Made by a program: the position numbers and the translations under genes | Assembly: GCA_004292515.1 (NCBI GenBank) | Contig: RDXB01000058.1 | Location: 1 to 64,000 of the forward strand | DNA: 64,000 nucleotides | Direction: 5' to 3' | From: Oscillatoriales cyanobacterium | Lineage (GTDB): Bacteria; Cyanobacteriota; Cyanobacteriia; CACIAM-69d | Part shown: positions 20,643 to 29,244 of the stretch, one piece after another | Layout of the letters: every line of letters starts with the position of its first letter | Numbering within the stretch: the stretch's first letter is position 1 | The notes under the pieces: generated by a model | What the model saw: only the letters and a program-made list of their open reading frames with translations | Database searches by the model: none | What the model was told of the DNA's origin: nothing

Positions 20643-21575
20643 CTAGCCGATGAGCGCCGCCCACACCTGCGGGCCAATAATCCCATCCACCGTCAGCTTG
20701 TTTTGGGACTGGAAGCGCTGAACGGCAGCCAGCGTGCCGGGGCCGTAGATGCCGTCGATGTCTACCCCAACGCGATATTGCACATAGCGTACGGCTGGGC
20801 CAGACGTTTGGTTGGGACGCAGGATCGGCTTGGCCAGAATCTGTCGAACGTTGATCCAGGTGCGATCGCCCGCCACACCATCAGTCACCAAGCCCAAAAT
20901 CGCTTGGAGGCGCTGGGTAGCCGAGGTGGTTGCAGACCCTGCAAAGCCATCTTCGGCTAAACGCTGGCCGTTGCGATCGGGAATCCGCAATCGATTCAGC
21001 GTGCGCTGCAACTCCAACACCTCAGCGCTGGGACGCACCACGGCCGGCGGGGGTTCGGGCTTGGGCACTTGGCCTGTCAGCCCTTTAACAATCGCATTAG
21101 CCATCTTTTCGGGATCGAACAAATCCATATCGCGCTTCGAGTCACAGAAGCAACATTCCACCAAAATGGCCGGCGAGGACGTGTTGCGAATCACGTAGAG
21201 ATGCGCCCCATTTTTTACCCCTCGATTGTTAAAGCCCAGGGCAACGATTTCCCGCAGCACCGGAGCCGCGATTTTTTCGCCCGTCTCGCTGGCTGCAAAC
21301 ACTTCCGTGCCATTAACAGTGCGGTTAAAGGCGTTGAAGTGAATCGAAACGAAAACATCAACCCGGTTGAGGTTGGCGACATTGCAGCGCTGCCAGAGGG
21401 AGTTGGTGACACTGGAGGCCGATCGCGGCAAGCAACTCACCACCGTATGACCGAGCGATCGCAACTTGTTGATCACGCGCGTGCCAACGGCCATGGTCAT
21501 TTCGTCTTCAAACCGAATGCCGCGCGCGCCAGTATCGGGGGGAGCATTGTGGCCAATGTCGATTCCGTACTTCAT
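20643..21575 (-). CDS. N-acetylmuramoyl-L-alanine amidase with two peptidoglycan-binding domains
   Basis: Zinc amidase that cleaves between MurNAc and the peptide stem. The Amidase_3 domain at about residues 1-170 shows the zinc ligands in DIGHNAPP, the Glu of FEDEM and the His in VSIHFNAFN, plus the catalytic Glu in LVECCF. Two PG_binding_1 domains follow at about 185-245 and 250-310, with typical LQRTLNRL...GFAGSAT and VQYRVGVDIDGIYGPGTLAAV text. There is no recognisable signal peptide at the chosen ATG, so export by another route or a cytoplasmic or phage-like use is possible. It is 310 residues. No holin or phage genes are nearby. Confidence 0.92.
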   Translation of the reverse strand: MKYGIDIGHNAPPDTGARGIRFEDEMTMAVGTRVINKLRSLGHTVVSCLPRSASSVTNSLWQRCNVANLNRVDVFVSIHFNAFNRTVNGTEVFAASETGEKIAAPVLREIVALGFNNRGVKNGAHLYVIRNTSSPAILVECCFCDSKRDMDLFDPEKMANAIVKGLTGQVPKPEPPPAVVRPSAEVLELQRTLNRLRIPDRNGQRLAEDGFAGSATTSATQRLQAILGLVTDGVAGDRTWINVRQILAKPILRPNQTSGPAVRYVQYRVGVDIDGIYGPGTLAAVQRFQSQNKLTVDGIIGPQVWAALIG

Positions 21576-21701
21576 CAGTCAATTCCTTGATAAATCCCTG
21601 GCAAGCTGGCGGGCCGCGATCGCCATCGCTCGGTAGCCGGGGGCATGGGTTCCGCCCCCATTTAAGCGCAGGCCCTGGCGAATTCCCAACGGGGGCGACC
21701 C

Positions 21702-22664
21702 CTATGATCGGCCATGTTCCGAGCGATCGCCGGTCAAGTCCTTCAAACTTTCGATCGTCGAGAGAATGTTGCGCGGGTCCATAAACATCACCTTACTGCT
21801 GCTGCTGGTGCCGATCGCCTGGCCCGTGGCCAAGTAACTTTGGGCGATCAGGAACTGCAAGGCCTCGGCAGCCTTCGGGTCGTTTTGTAGCGACTGGGCC
21901 ACGATCGCCAGGGCTTCCGAGGTGGCTTGGGCTTGCAAAACCTGCTTTTGGCGATCGGCTTGGGCCTTGAGCACGATCGCCTGCTTTTCGGCCTCGGCAC
22001 CCAGCACCGCCGCTTTCTGTTGGGCCTCCGCCGCCAGCACTTGGGCCTCCGCTTGCCCCCGGGCCGTGTTCACCGCCGCTTCCCGTTCCCCTTCCGAAGT
22101 CAAAATAGCCGCCCGTTTGCGCCGTTCTGCGGCCATTTGCAACTCCATCGACTCCTGCACCGCCCGAGAGGGAATGATGTCGCGCAGTTCCACCCGCGTC
22201 ACCTTCACCCCCCAAGGATCGGTCGCAACATCCAAATCCTGAAGCAGCACTTCATTAACCCGTTCCCGAGCCGTGAAAGTTTCATCAAGTTCCAATTTGC
22301 CCATCTCCGATCGAATTTGGGTCAGCACCAAATTCGTCATCGCCATTTGCAAATTCTCGACCTTATAAAACGACTTTTCGAGGTCAACCACGCGCCAATA
22401 GACCACCGCATCAGCCGTAATGCTGACGTTATCGCGGGTGATGCATTGCTGTGGGGGTATATCGATCACCCGTTCCCGTAGGGTTTGCCGATAGGCCATG
22501 CGCTCCAAAACCGGCACTACATAGTTAATTCCTGGTTCGAGTCGCTTGCCTTTATATTTTCCCAGTTGCTCAACCAAGGCTTCATCACCTTGGTTAATAA
22601 TTTTGATTCCTGAAAGGGCAGTGCCACCCAAGGCAATCATCAGAAAGAAGAAAAAGGGGTTCAT
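21702..22664 (-). CDS. SPFH/stomatin-like membrane protein (slipin/QmcA type)
   Basis: Band-7 family protein of 320 residues. A hydrophobic N-terminus (residues 1-20) anchors it. The SPFH domain follows with [37 protein letters not shown] and [14 protein letters not shown] long Ala/Glu/Gln coiled coil at about 185-265 comes next, then a conserved [16 protein letters not shown]-like C-terminal part. These proteins assemble membrane microdomain cages. The ATG at 22664 is chosen because it places the hydrophobic anchor at the very N-terminus; an extension to 22721 would run towards a tandem repeat. The NfeD gene upstream on the same strand is the standard partner. Confidence 0.92.
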   Translation of the reverse strand: MNPFFFFLMIALGGTALSGIKIINQGDEALVEQLGKYKGKRLEPGINYVVPVLERMAYRQTLRERVIDIPPQQCITRDNVSITADAVVYWRVVDLEKSFYKVENLQMAMTNLVLTQIRSEMGKLELDETFTARERVNEVLLQDLDVATDPWGVKVTRVELRDIIPSRAVQESMELQMAAERRKRAAILTSEGEREAAVNTARGQAEAQVLAAEAQQKAAVLGAEAEKQAIVLKAQADRQKQVLQAQATSEALAIVAQSLQNDPKAAEALQFLIAQSYLATGQAIGTSSSSKVMFMDPRNILSTIESLKDLTGDRSEHGRS

Positions 22665-22712
22665 AGGGGTTGAAATGATTGTGAAATCAGGACTGAATGG
22701 CAGGTCAAACAC

Positions 22713-22772
22713 AATCAACATCTACAGAATCAACATCTACAGAATCAAGATTTACAGAATCAAGATTTACAG
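22713..22772. repeat. 15-bp tandem repeat between nfeD and SPFH genes
   Basis: Four units of 15 bp: two AATCAACATCTACAG followed by two AATCAAGATTTACAG. It lies about 50 bp upstream of the SPFH start codon, in its 5' leader. Confidence 0.85.
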
Positions 22773-23101
22773 AATCGAGCAGTAAGCGTGGAATGATTAG
22801 GAAATAGTCCGGCAATAATTCAGCAATAATTTGGAGTTGATGACTGACAAGCTCAGACATGAAATCAAAAAATCGAGGTAATTTGATCACAACCTGCACA
22901 GAATAGGGATATTCAGGAAGCCAGTCCCTTAATTAACTTGCTAAATACAGCTTTCACCTCAAACAATTGATCAACGATTGATCCATCAGATCGCAGATGC
23001 TATGAAGTTAGTCGGTGGGCAATGCCCACCCTACAGGCTACGGCTAATATCTATCACTGAGCAAGAAAGCACTGAGCAAGAAAGCACTGAGCGCAGGTTA
23101 T
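22773..23101. other. Spacer between nfeD and SPFH genes
   Basis: No gene. It contains the perfect hairpin GGTGGGCAATGCCCACC at 23014-23030, a dispersed palindrome type widespread in cyanobacterial genomes, and two copies of CTGAGCAAGAAAGCA at about 23057-23090. The 437-bp distance makes a tight nfeD-SPFH operon doubtful. Confidence 0.55.
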
Positions 23102-23578
23102 TTAGCGGTGCTGATCGCTGGCTAAACCATCGAGATTGTCTAGGCTGTCTGCGGTGTGGTCTACCACATCGATCGGCATAATCCAGAGCGTTGTTCCTTG
23201 GCGGCCAACCACATAAACCGGGGTGGCGGCGGCGATCGCTTGGTGAGGATCACCACAGCGGGCTGCCCAGGATTGGCCTTCATAAAGCACCCGCCCCTGG
23301 TGGCCGGGCACAATGTCCGTGAGGGTGCGGCCCTCGATCGCATCCCAATAGTGTTTAGGGCCGGGGCGATCGACCCATTGGCGAGCAGCGCGGATAGCTG
23401 CGACGGACAGCAGCATCCATAGGGCCACCTGCAACGGTGGGCTGGGCAACACCATCGACACCAAAGCCACAATCAACGCACTCAGACCCATGACCGCCGC
23501 CACAAAGGCCGTGGGCACCACCAACTCCGCTAGGCACAGACCCGCACCCAGCCATAACCAAAGCATCGTCAGAGACAC
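23102..23578 (-). CDS. NfeD-like membrane protein
   Basis: Protein of 158 residues. Membrane helices lie at about 3-17, 20-43 and 48-62, followed by a soluble OB-fold domain (about 85-142) with the typical NfeD text GRVLYEGQSWAARC and VYVVGRQGTTLWI. NfeD proteins work with SPFH/stomatin proteins in membrane quality control. This is the short form without the ClpP-like protease domain. The SPFH gene lies downstream on the same strand, in agreement with the usual pairing. Confidence 0.9.
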   Translation of the reverse strand: MSLTMLWLWLGAGLCLAELVVPTAFVAAVMGLSALIVALVSMVLPSPPLQVALWMLLSVAAIRAARQWVDRPGPKHYWDAIEGRTLTDIVPGHQGRVLYEGQSWAARCGDPHQAIAAATPVYVVGRQGTTLWIMPIDVVDHTADSLDNLDGLASDQHR

Positions 23579-23810
23579 GGGAAGATCTCCAGTAGCCGCA
23601 ACCGATCGATCTCCAGCCGCCGGAGCGCAGGGGATCTTGGGGCCATTCTAGCGTTTTGATTTTGGCGGCTGAGTAGACTGTTGATTAACCTCAACCCACC
23701 TGTGGAGGATGGCTGTGGCCTGATTAATCCAGTGACAGCGATCGCGCGGGGCTAAGTAGGTGTGTGGATTGCTGTCGATGGCATCAACTGATTCTGAGCT
23801 ACATTCAGGA

Positions 23811-23866
23811 TCTAGAGATCCAGAGTTTAGAAATCCAGAGTCTAGAAATCCAGAGTCTAGAGATCC
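23811..23866. repeat. 15-bp tandem repeat downstream of the photolyase gene
   Basis: Three to four imperfect units of AGAAATCCAGAGTCT, just after the photolyase stop at 23881 (in minus-strand direction). Confidence 0.75.
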
Positions 23867-23880
23867 TGCCCATGCAATCA

Positions 23881-25461
23881 CTAACTTAATAATTGCTGTT
23901 GACGATGCCAGGCGACGGAGAGGGCCCGAATTGCGGCCATCTCTTCGGCGGGGATTTTTTCCAGATGCTTCAAAATCAGGCTCATGCGCCCCTGCGATCG
24001 CAATTTAGTCTCGTGTCGCGCCAGAAAATCCCAATAGAAAAAGTTAAACGGGCAGGCTTTGGGGCCGGTGCGATCGCGCGGGTTATAACGACAACCTTTG
24101 CAATAGTCACTCATCCGATTGATGTAGTTGGCTGATGCCGCGTAGGGCTTGGAAGCCAACAGCCCGCCATCGGCAAATAGGCCCATTCCCAGTACGTTGG
24201 TTTGCATCACCCAATCGTAGGCATCAACAAAAACCGCGTGGAACCAGTTTTCAACTTCCTGGGGATTCAGACCAGCAATCAGGGCAAAATTTGACAGCAC
24301 CATTAACCGCTGAATGTGGTGAGCATAGCCGGTGCGATCGATTTGCTTAAATACTTGACTCAGGCAATTCATCTCGGTTTTGCCTGTCCAAAACCAGCTT
24401 GGAAGCGGTTGTTGATGATCAAACCAATTGCGATCGGGATAGGGAAGATCCTCGGTGGGTCGATCGGGTCGATCGAGATCCAGGACAGATAAATAAATGC
24501 CGCGCATATATTCGCGCCAGCCCAGTACTTGCCGAATAAACCCTTCCACACTGGCGAGGGGTAAACCGCGATCGCGCCAGGCTTTTTCGGTGGCAAAAAT
24601 TACCTCGCGCGGATGCAATAGCCCCACATTCAAATAGGGTGAGAGCAGCGCGTGCCACATGGTTTCCTGACCCGTAACCATCGCATCTTGGTAAGGGCCA
24701 AAGGTGCGGAGGCGATCGGTGATGAAGTAGTCGAGGGCATCGAGGGCCTGCGATCGACTGGTAGCCCAAGCAAAGTTGTCGAGGGAACCAGAGGTGGGCA
24801 AATCGAGCGATCGCACTTTGTCGATCACCGTCGCCACAATTTCATCGGGGGTAAACTGCAAGGGTGCGGGGGGATTGATCGCTCCTTTCGGTGGCTGGCG
24901 GTTATCTTTATCGAAATTCCATTGACCACCAACGGGCTTGTTCCCCTCCATCAAAATATCGAATCGCTTGCGCCCTTCTCGATAGAAATCCTCCATCAAA
25001 AACCGCTTGCGATTACTAAACCAGTCGGCTAATTCCGATTCGCTCCAGAGGAATTGGTTGTTGGAAATTTGCTGAATTTTGCAGGGTAGGTCGAGGGCGG
25101 CGATCGCCTGTTGAAACGGGCGATCGAGCGGGGCCATCACCAATAGGCGATCGATTTGGTGTTGTTGAACCCAGGCTCGCAGGGGCGTTGCAAAGTCCTC
25201 CGCCTCGGCCCAGGTGGCAGGCCAGCCCATGTCTTGCAAATCCCGCACAAAATGGCGCATGGCTGACCAAACCAGCACCAGTTTTTGGGCATGGTAGGGC
25301 CGGGTTCGCACATGGGCTAGGGACTCGATCGCAATCACGGGCACTCGCGCGCGATCGCCTGCACAGGCCAGCAACGCCGCCTGGTCGGGCCAGAGTTGAT
25401 CGCCTAAAATCCACACCCCCGTTTTCATGGGGATGCTCAACTGTTGCAGCTCGCTGGTCAT
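23881..25461 (-). CDS. Iron-sulfur bacterial cryptochrome/photolyase (PhrB/CryB type)
   Basis: Deoxyribodipyrimidine photolyase-related protein of 526 residues, of the FeS-BCP class known for (6-4) photoproduct repair. The N-terminal alpha/beta antenna domain starts WILGDQLWPDQAALL. The FAD-binding region has the class motifs GWREYMRGIY and TGYAHHIQRLMVLSNFAL. Four cysteines likely bind a 4Fe-4S cluster: one in KTEMNCLSQVF and three in SDYCKGCRYNP...ACPFN. Upstream on the same strand, 30 bp away, is a small membrane protein that may be co-transcribed. A second in-frame Met at residue 12 is a possible alternative start. Confidence 0.95.
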   Translation of the reverse strand: MTSELQQLSIPMKTGVWILGDQLWPDQAALLACAGDRARVPVIAIESLAHVRTRPYHAQKLVLVWSAMRHFVRDLQDMGWPATWAEAEDFATPLRAWVQQHQIDRLLVMAPLDRPFQQAIAALDLPCKIQQISNNQFLWSESELADWFSNRKRFLMEDFYREGRKRFDILMEGNKPVGGQWNFDKDNRQPPKGAINPPAPLQFTPDEIVATVIDKVRSLDLPTSGSLDNFAWATSRSQALDALDYFITDRLRTFGPYQDAMVTGQETMWHALLSPYLNVGLLHPREVIFATEKAWRDRGLPLASVEGFIRQVLGWREYMRGIYLSVLDLDRPDRPTEDLPYPDRNWFDHQQPLPSWFWTGKTEMNCLSQVFKQIDRTGYAHHIQRLMVLSNFALIAGLNPQEVENWFHAVFVDAYDWVMQTNVLGMGLFADGGLLASKPYAASANYINRMSDYCKGCRYNPRDRTGPKACPFNFFYWDFLARHETKLRSQGRMSLILKHLEKIPAEEMAAIRALSVAWHRQQQLLS

Positions 25462-25491
25462 TACACCCTATATGTCATTAGACATCTTCGA

Positions 25492-25902
25492 TTAGGCATC
25501 GGTGGGCTGATCGCCCGGTTGACCTTTCACAATCAGTTGAATCGCCAGCGCAATCAACCCCACGGTGACAAAGCCAAACACAAAAGTGCCCAACGCACTC
25601 ACCCCCACCACCAGCGTTCGCACAGCGCTGCCAATGCTGAGGGTGAGGCGATTGGTGCTGTGGATTGGGTGGGTGGCGAAGGTGTAGGCGATTTTTTGGG
25701 TCAAGAGGGCTGCCCCCACGGCGATCGCCCCGGAAATGCCCGAGCCACCCAAGCAGTCGAGGGGGGACGGCATTTTTTTGGTCGGGCCTGGGGTCGGGCC
25801 TGGGGTCGGGTTTTGGGGCGAGGTTGGCTGGTTGGTGGCGGTGGCGATCGAATCGGCATTCGATCCAGAAACAGGCGGAGCCGAATCGGGATGGGTGGTC
25901 AT
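25492..25902 (-). CDS. Small membrane protein, DUF3082-like
   Basis: Protein of 136 residues. About 45 polar, Pro/Thr-rich residues precede the motif PLDCLGGSGISGAIAVGAALL. Hydrophobic segments lie at about 53-70 and 95-125, the last ending in LIALAIQLIVKG. The pattern recalls the DUF3082 family of cyanobacteria and plastids; the family call is from memory and moderate. It ends about 30 bp before the photolyase gene, so the two are probably transcribed together. Confidence 0.75.
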   Translation of the reverse strand: MTTHPDSAPPVSGSNADSIATATNQPTSPQNPTPGPTPGPTKKMPSPLDCLGGSGISGAIAVGAALLTQKIAYTFATHPIHSTNRLTLSIGSAVRTLVVGVSALGTFVFGFVTVGLIALAIQLIVKGQPGDQPTDA

Positions 25903-26145
25903 GGTGCGGCGGTCAAGACTCCCACCAATTTACCGTCGATCGGGCGATCGCAAACCCAGGGCGATCGGATCTCCCCGGCAGTCAACTGCCCCACCCATAA
26001 GGCAACTTGGCCGCACCAATCAGCAGACCAGTGACAGGACAGGCCACAAATCACGCCACACTTAGCAACAGAGATTTTTATAGATCTGGGCTTACCCGAT
26101 CCTTTCGAGAATCTTGATACGGACTACCGATCGAGCGCCGGAACC

Positions 26146-26568
26146 ATGACCATGATCGAGCCACTCCTGGCCAGCGGCATCGCCACCGCCGAACAACAGG
26201 TGCAATTTGCGATCGATTTGCCCCGCGACCCCACCGACCCGCGCGAGCTGTCGGAGCTGCCCGAGGTGCGCCTCTGGTTTTTGCGACTCGATGCGCGCTA
26301 TCCCTGGCTGCCCTTTGTTTTGGACTGGAAGGCAGGTGAGCTGGGCCGCTACACGGCCATGCTTGTGCCACACCAGTTCCACCCCACCGATGGGATTCAG
26401 TTCAACCCGGAAGCCCTGGAATTGTTCGTGATGGGCAAGCTGTTTGTGTTGGCCGATTGGATGGCGGCGCAGGGAATTGGGGCCCGATCGCGCCTTCAGG
26501 GGATGGCTCAAATGTTGGGCTACGATCTGGAGGGCGGCTTGTTTGATTTGTTAGAAGCCGATCGCTAA
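26146..26568 (+). CDS. crr6: CRR6-like protein, NDH-1 assembly factor (DUF1817)
   Basis: Soluble protein of 140 residues. The text VRLWFLRLDARYPWLPFVLDW and GELGRYTAMLVPHQFHPTDG matches my recollection of the DUF1817/CRR6 family. Its plant member is needed for assembly of the NdhI subunit of chloroplast NDH. The length is normal. It stands alone; ndhN at 13.8 kb is the only other NDH-1-related gene in the window. A second Met lies two residues after the first. Confidence 0.8.
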   Translation: MTMIEPLLASGIATAEQQVQFAIDLPRDPTDPRELSELPEVRLWFLRLDARYPWLPFVLDWKAGELGRYTAMLVPHQFHPTDGIQFNPEALELFVMGKLFVLADWMAAQGIGARSRLQGMAQMLGYDLEGGLFDLLEADR

Positions 26569-26706
26569 CCGTCCGTTAATACCCAATCAGCCCGATTGAT
26601 CGGCGATCGCCACCCGCCCAGATTGGGGAACCTTGGGGCTAGCGGGGGCGATCGTCCGGTCAGGGGCGATCGGCACCGGAAAAGAACCGATACGATCAAT
26701 CGCCCC

Positions 26707-27603
26707 ATGCCCATGACCCCCCTTTCTCGGGATTATCTAAAAACCAAATGGCGATCGGCCCGCAACAAACTGCCAACCTGGTTGCCCGCTCGTCAGCCAG
26801 ATCCAATGTTTCAAGTGGTGCTGATCGAAACCCAAAATAGCTGCACGCGCACCTGTGGTTTCTGTAAGTTTGGCCTAGAACGCCAAGACCCCGGCCGAGC
26901 GGTCATTAGTGATGGCATTATTCAAAAAATTGCCCGCGATTTGCAACGGATTGACTATGCCGGCCGGATTTCGCCCTTTGGTATTAATGAGCCGCTGTTA
27001 GAACCGCGAATTTTTGACATTATTGCCCTGTTTCGGCAGGCTTGTCCCAAGGCAGCAATTACGATCGCCTCGAATGGTGATTGCCTCAATTCCAAGCTGT
27101 ATGATCGCCTCTTTGCAGCGGGTTTGGACTATTTATTCGTAGATGCCTACGACGACAAAGCCCTTGAAAAAGTCGAGAAATTTCGACAATTGGCTAACGT
27201 CACAGTCAACGATATGCGTCATCCCGATCCAACCCATCTGGAAAATCGGGCCGGGTCGGTTCCCGGTGATGAAAAACGGGCCGCTGAACGGCAAGGGTCT
27301 AATTGTTTGCGCCCCTCCTCGATGGTGTTTATTCGGCCGCCGGGGCAGGTGGTGCTCTGTTGTTCGGATATGTATAGCGATCGAGTGATGGGCGATTTGC
27401 GCCACGATTCGATCGTCGATATTTGGCAAAATCAATTGTTTTGTCACTACCGCGAAACCCTGGCCCACGAAGGGCGCAAAAACCTGCAAATGTGCCAAAA
27501 CTGCTCCTATGGAGGTAAGGCGGCCCTGCGCGGTTGGTCAACGCCCGCCCATCACCACAAGTGGCAAGAGGATTACCAAGCGATCGCCCAGCGCGCCGAC
27601 TAA
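26707..27603 (+). CDS. Radical SAM/SPASM protein of unknown product
   Basis: Protein of 298 residues. The radical-SAM cluster motif is CTRTCGFCKFG (CxxxCxxC) at about residues 45-52, after a strand VVLIETQNS. Further radical-SAM features are GINEPLLEPRIFD and ITIASNGDCL. A C-terminal SPASM-type region has CLRPSSMVFIRPPGQVVLCC and LQMCQNCSYGG for one more cluster. SPASM proteins modify peptides or proteins or act as dehydrogenases. No precursor-peptide gene or transporter is seen beside it, so the substrate is unknown. The ATG at 26707 is chosen; a longer frame to 26596 adds a non-conserved, HIP1-rich stretch. Confidence 0.88.
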   Translation: MPMTPLSRDYLKTKWRSARNKLPTWLPARQPDPMFQVVLIETQNSCTRTCGFCKFGLERQDPGRAVISDGIIQKIARDLQRIDYAGRISPFGINEPLLEPRIFDIIALFRQACPKAAITIASNGDCLNSKLYDRLFAAGLDYLFVDAYDDKALEKVEKFRQLANVTVNDMRHPDPTHLENRAGSVPGDEKRAAERQGSNCLRPSSMVFIRPPGQVVLCCSDMYSDRVMGDLRHDSIVDIWQNQLFCHYRETLAHEGRKNLQMCQNCSYGGKAALRGWSTPAHHHKWQEDYQAIAQRAD

Positions 27604-27624
27604 GACTACGCGGGGCGATCGCCA

Positions 27625-27760
27625 GTAGGTTGGGTTGAGGCGCGAAACCCAACGCCAGCAACGATTGGCAGTCATCAGCGCTGATCGGAGCTGATCGGAT
27701 CTAGCCCAGCAGGTTGAGCTTAGGCCCGAAACCCCACACCGGCAAAGCTGGGCAGCAATC
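27625..27760. repeat. Diverged tandem duplication with a GTTGGGTT hairpin
   Basis: Two diverged copies of a unit of about 57-90 bp. The first has GGTTGGGTTGAGGCGCGAAA then CCCAAC. The second has AGGTTGAGCTTAGGCCCGAA then ACCCCAC. Each ends in GGCAG(T/C)(A/C)ATCAGC-like text. The hairpin GTTGGGTT...AACCCAAC belongs to a common cyanobacterial repeat type, also seen at 34851-34936. Confidence 0.6.
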
Positions 27761-27774
27761 AGCACCCACCAAAT

Positions 27775-29088
27775 CTAGCGGGGCTGGCTGGTTTGGGCAT
27801 AATAATCGCGCGTGCCCTTCACTTCGATCGCCTCCCGCAACCGATCGAGTGCATGGACATAGGCCGCCGTCCGCAGGGACAGATCGAGCGATCGGGCGAG
27901 CTGCCAAATTCGCTCCGTTTCGCGGGTCATCCGTTCGGCCAGGCGCTGTTCCACCTCCGCCGCCGACCAATACAGGCCGCTGCGATTTTGTACCCACTCG
28001 AAATAGCTGACCGTTACGCCGCCCGCGTTGGTCAAAATATCCGGCAGCACATCAATGCCCCGTTCAGCCAAGCGGCGATCGGCGGCAAAGGAAATCGGCC
28101 CATTGGCTACTTCAAAAATCAGTTTGGCTTGAATCCGATCGGCATTTTCTTCGGTGATTTGATTCTCCAAAGCGGCTGGAATCAACACATCAACCGGCAA
28201 CTCTAAAAGTTCTTCGTTGGTAATCGTTTGATGATTTACGGTGCTGCAAACCGTGCCATCACAATAGAGGGCTTGCATACCCCGGCCGGCTTCTTTGTTT
28301 TGGCGAATGCTGGGAATATCTAACCCTTGGGGGGCATAGATGCCGCCTTTGGAGTCACTGACAGCCACCACCCGATAGCCCGCCCGGTGGATTTGTTCTG
28401 CCAAAAAACTGCCCGCATTGCCAAAACCCTGAATGGCCACGGTGGTGGTTGCGGGGTGGCGATCGAACTTGGGCAAAATCGTTTGGATCGCAAAAAATGC
28501 CCCCATCGCCGTGGCGGTTTCCCGGCCCGCACTGCCCCCAAGGGCGATCGGTTTGCCGGTCACCACCGCTGGGCAAGACTTGCGCTGAATGATGCTGTAG
28601 CGATCCATCATCCAACCCATAATCGTGGCGTTGGTGTAAACATCGGGAGCCAAAATATCCACATCGGGCCCAATAAAATCCGCGATCGCATCAATATAAC
28701 CGCGCGTCAGCCGCTCCAATTCCAACCGAGATAGGCGCTTCGGATCAACCGTAATCCCACCTTTACCCCCGCCAAAGGGCAAGTCTAAAACAGCACATTT
28801 GAAGGTCATCCAAAAGGCGAGGGAAGTGACTTCATCGAGGGAAACTTGCGGGTGGTAGCGCACACCCCCTTTGGCGGGCCCACGGGTGTCATCGTAGCGA
28901 ACCCGATAGCCTTGAAATACTTGTAAGGAACCATCATCCATCCGTACTGGAATTGATACTTGCAGGCTGGCTTTCGGATATTTTAAATAGGCGATCGCAT
29001 CGTCGGAAATCGCAATATGCTTGAGGGCCAAATCCAAATTCTGGCGCGCACCAATAAACAGCGATTGGCTTTCCATAACCCGAGCCAT
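27775..29088 (-). CDS. gdhA: Glu/Leu/Phe/Val-type (glutamate) dehydrogenase
   Basis: Oxidative deaminase-type enzyme of 437 residues, most likely glutamate dehydrogenase. Visible features are the substrate site text GYRVRYDDTRGPAKGGVRYH, the catalytic lysine region LPFGGGKGGI, DILAPDVYT, the nucleotide-binding GFGNAGSF and the C-terminal DILTNAGGVTVSYFEW. The frame extends to a TTG at 29127. The ATG at 29088 is preferred, and the ATG at 29076 is also reasonable because family proteins begin close to ESQSLF. Specificity for Glu versus branched-chain amino acids cannot be settled by eye. The gene is divergent from thiL. Confidence 0.92.
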   Translation of the reverse strand: MARVMESQSLFIGARQNLDLALKHIAISDDAIAYLKYPKASLQVSIPVRMDDGSLQVFQGYRVRYDDTRGPAKGGVRYHPQVSLDEVTSLAFWMTFKCAVLDLPFGGGKGGITVDPKRLSRLELERLTRGYIDAIADFIGPDVDILAPDVYTNATIMGWMMDRYSIIQRKSCPAVVTGKPIALGGSAGRETATAMGAFFAIQTILPKFDRHPATTTVAIQGFGNAGSFLAEQIHRAGYRVVAVSDSKGGIYAPQGLDIPSIRQNKEAGRGMQALYCDGTVCSTVNHQTITNEELLELPVDVLIPAALENQITEENADRIQAKLIFEVANGPISFAADRRLAERGIDVLPDILTNAGGVTVSYFEWVQNRSGLYWSAAEVEQRLAERMTRETERIWQLARSLDLSLRTAAYVHALDRLREAIEVKGTRDYYAQTSQPR

Positions 29089-29244
29089 TCCTCGGAACGT
29101 AGCAGTGGGGAAGCGTTCCTTAATCAAATTGTAGTCTTTGATACGGTTTGCTCGCTAGATTCCCGATCCCAAAGGGGATCATCGCGCTCAATCCAACCAT
29201 ATCCACACACAAAACCCAAAGATGAATACAGGTGCGATGGGCCT

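Noticed and set aside
21927-22481. 184-codon plus-strand frame opposite the SPFH gene
   Set aside because: Shadow of the coiled-coil gene; composition dominated by Arg, Leu and His.
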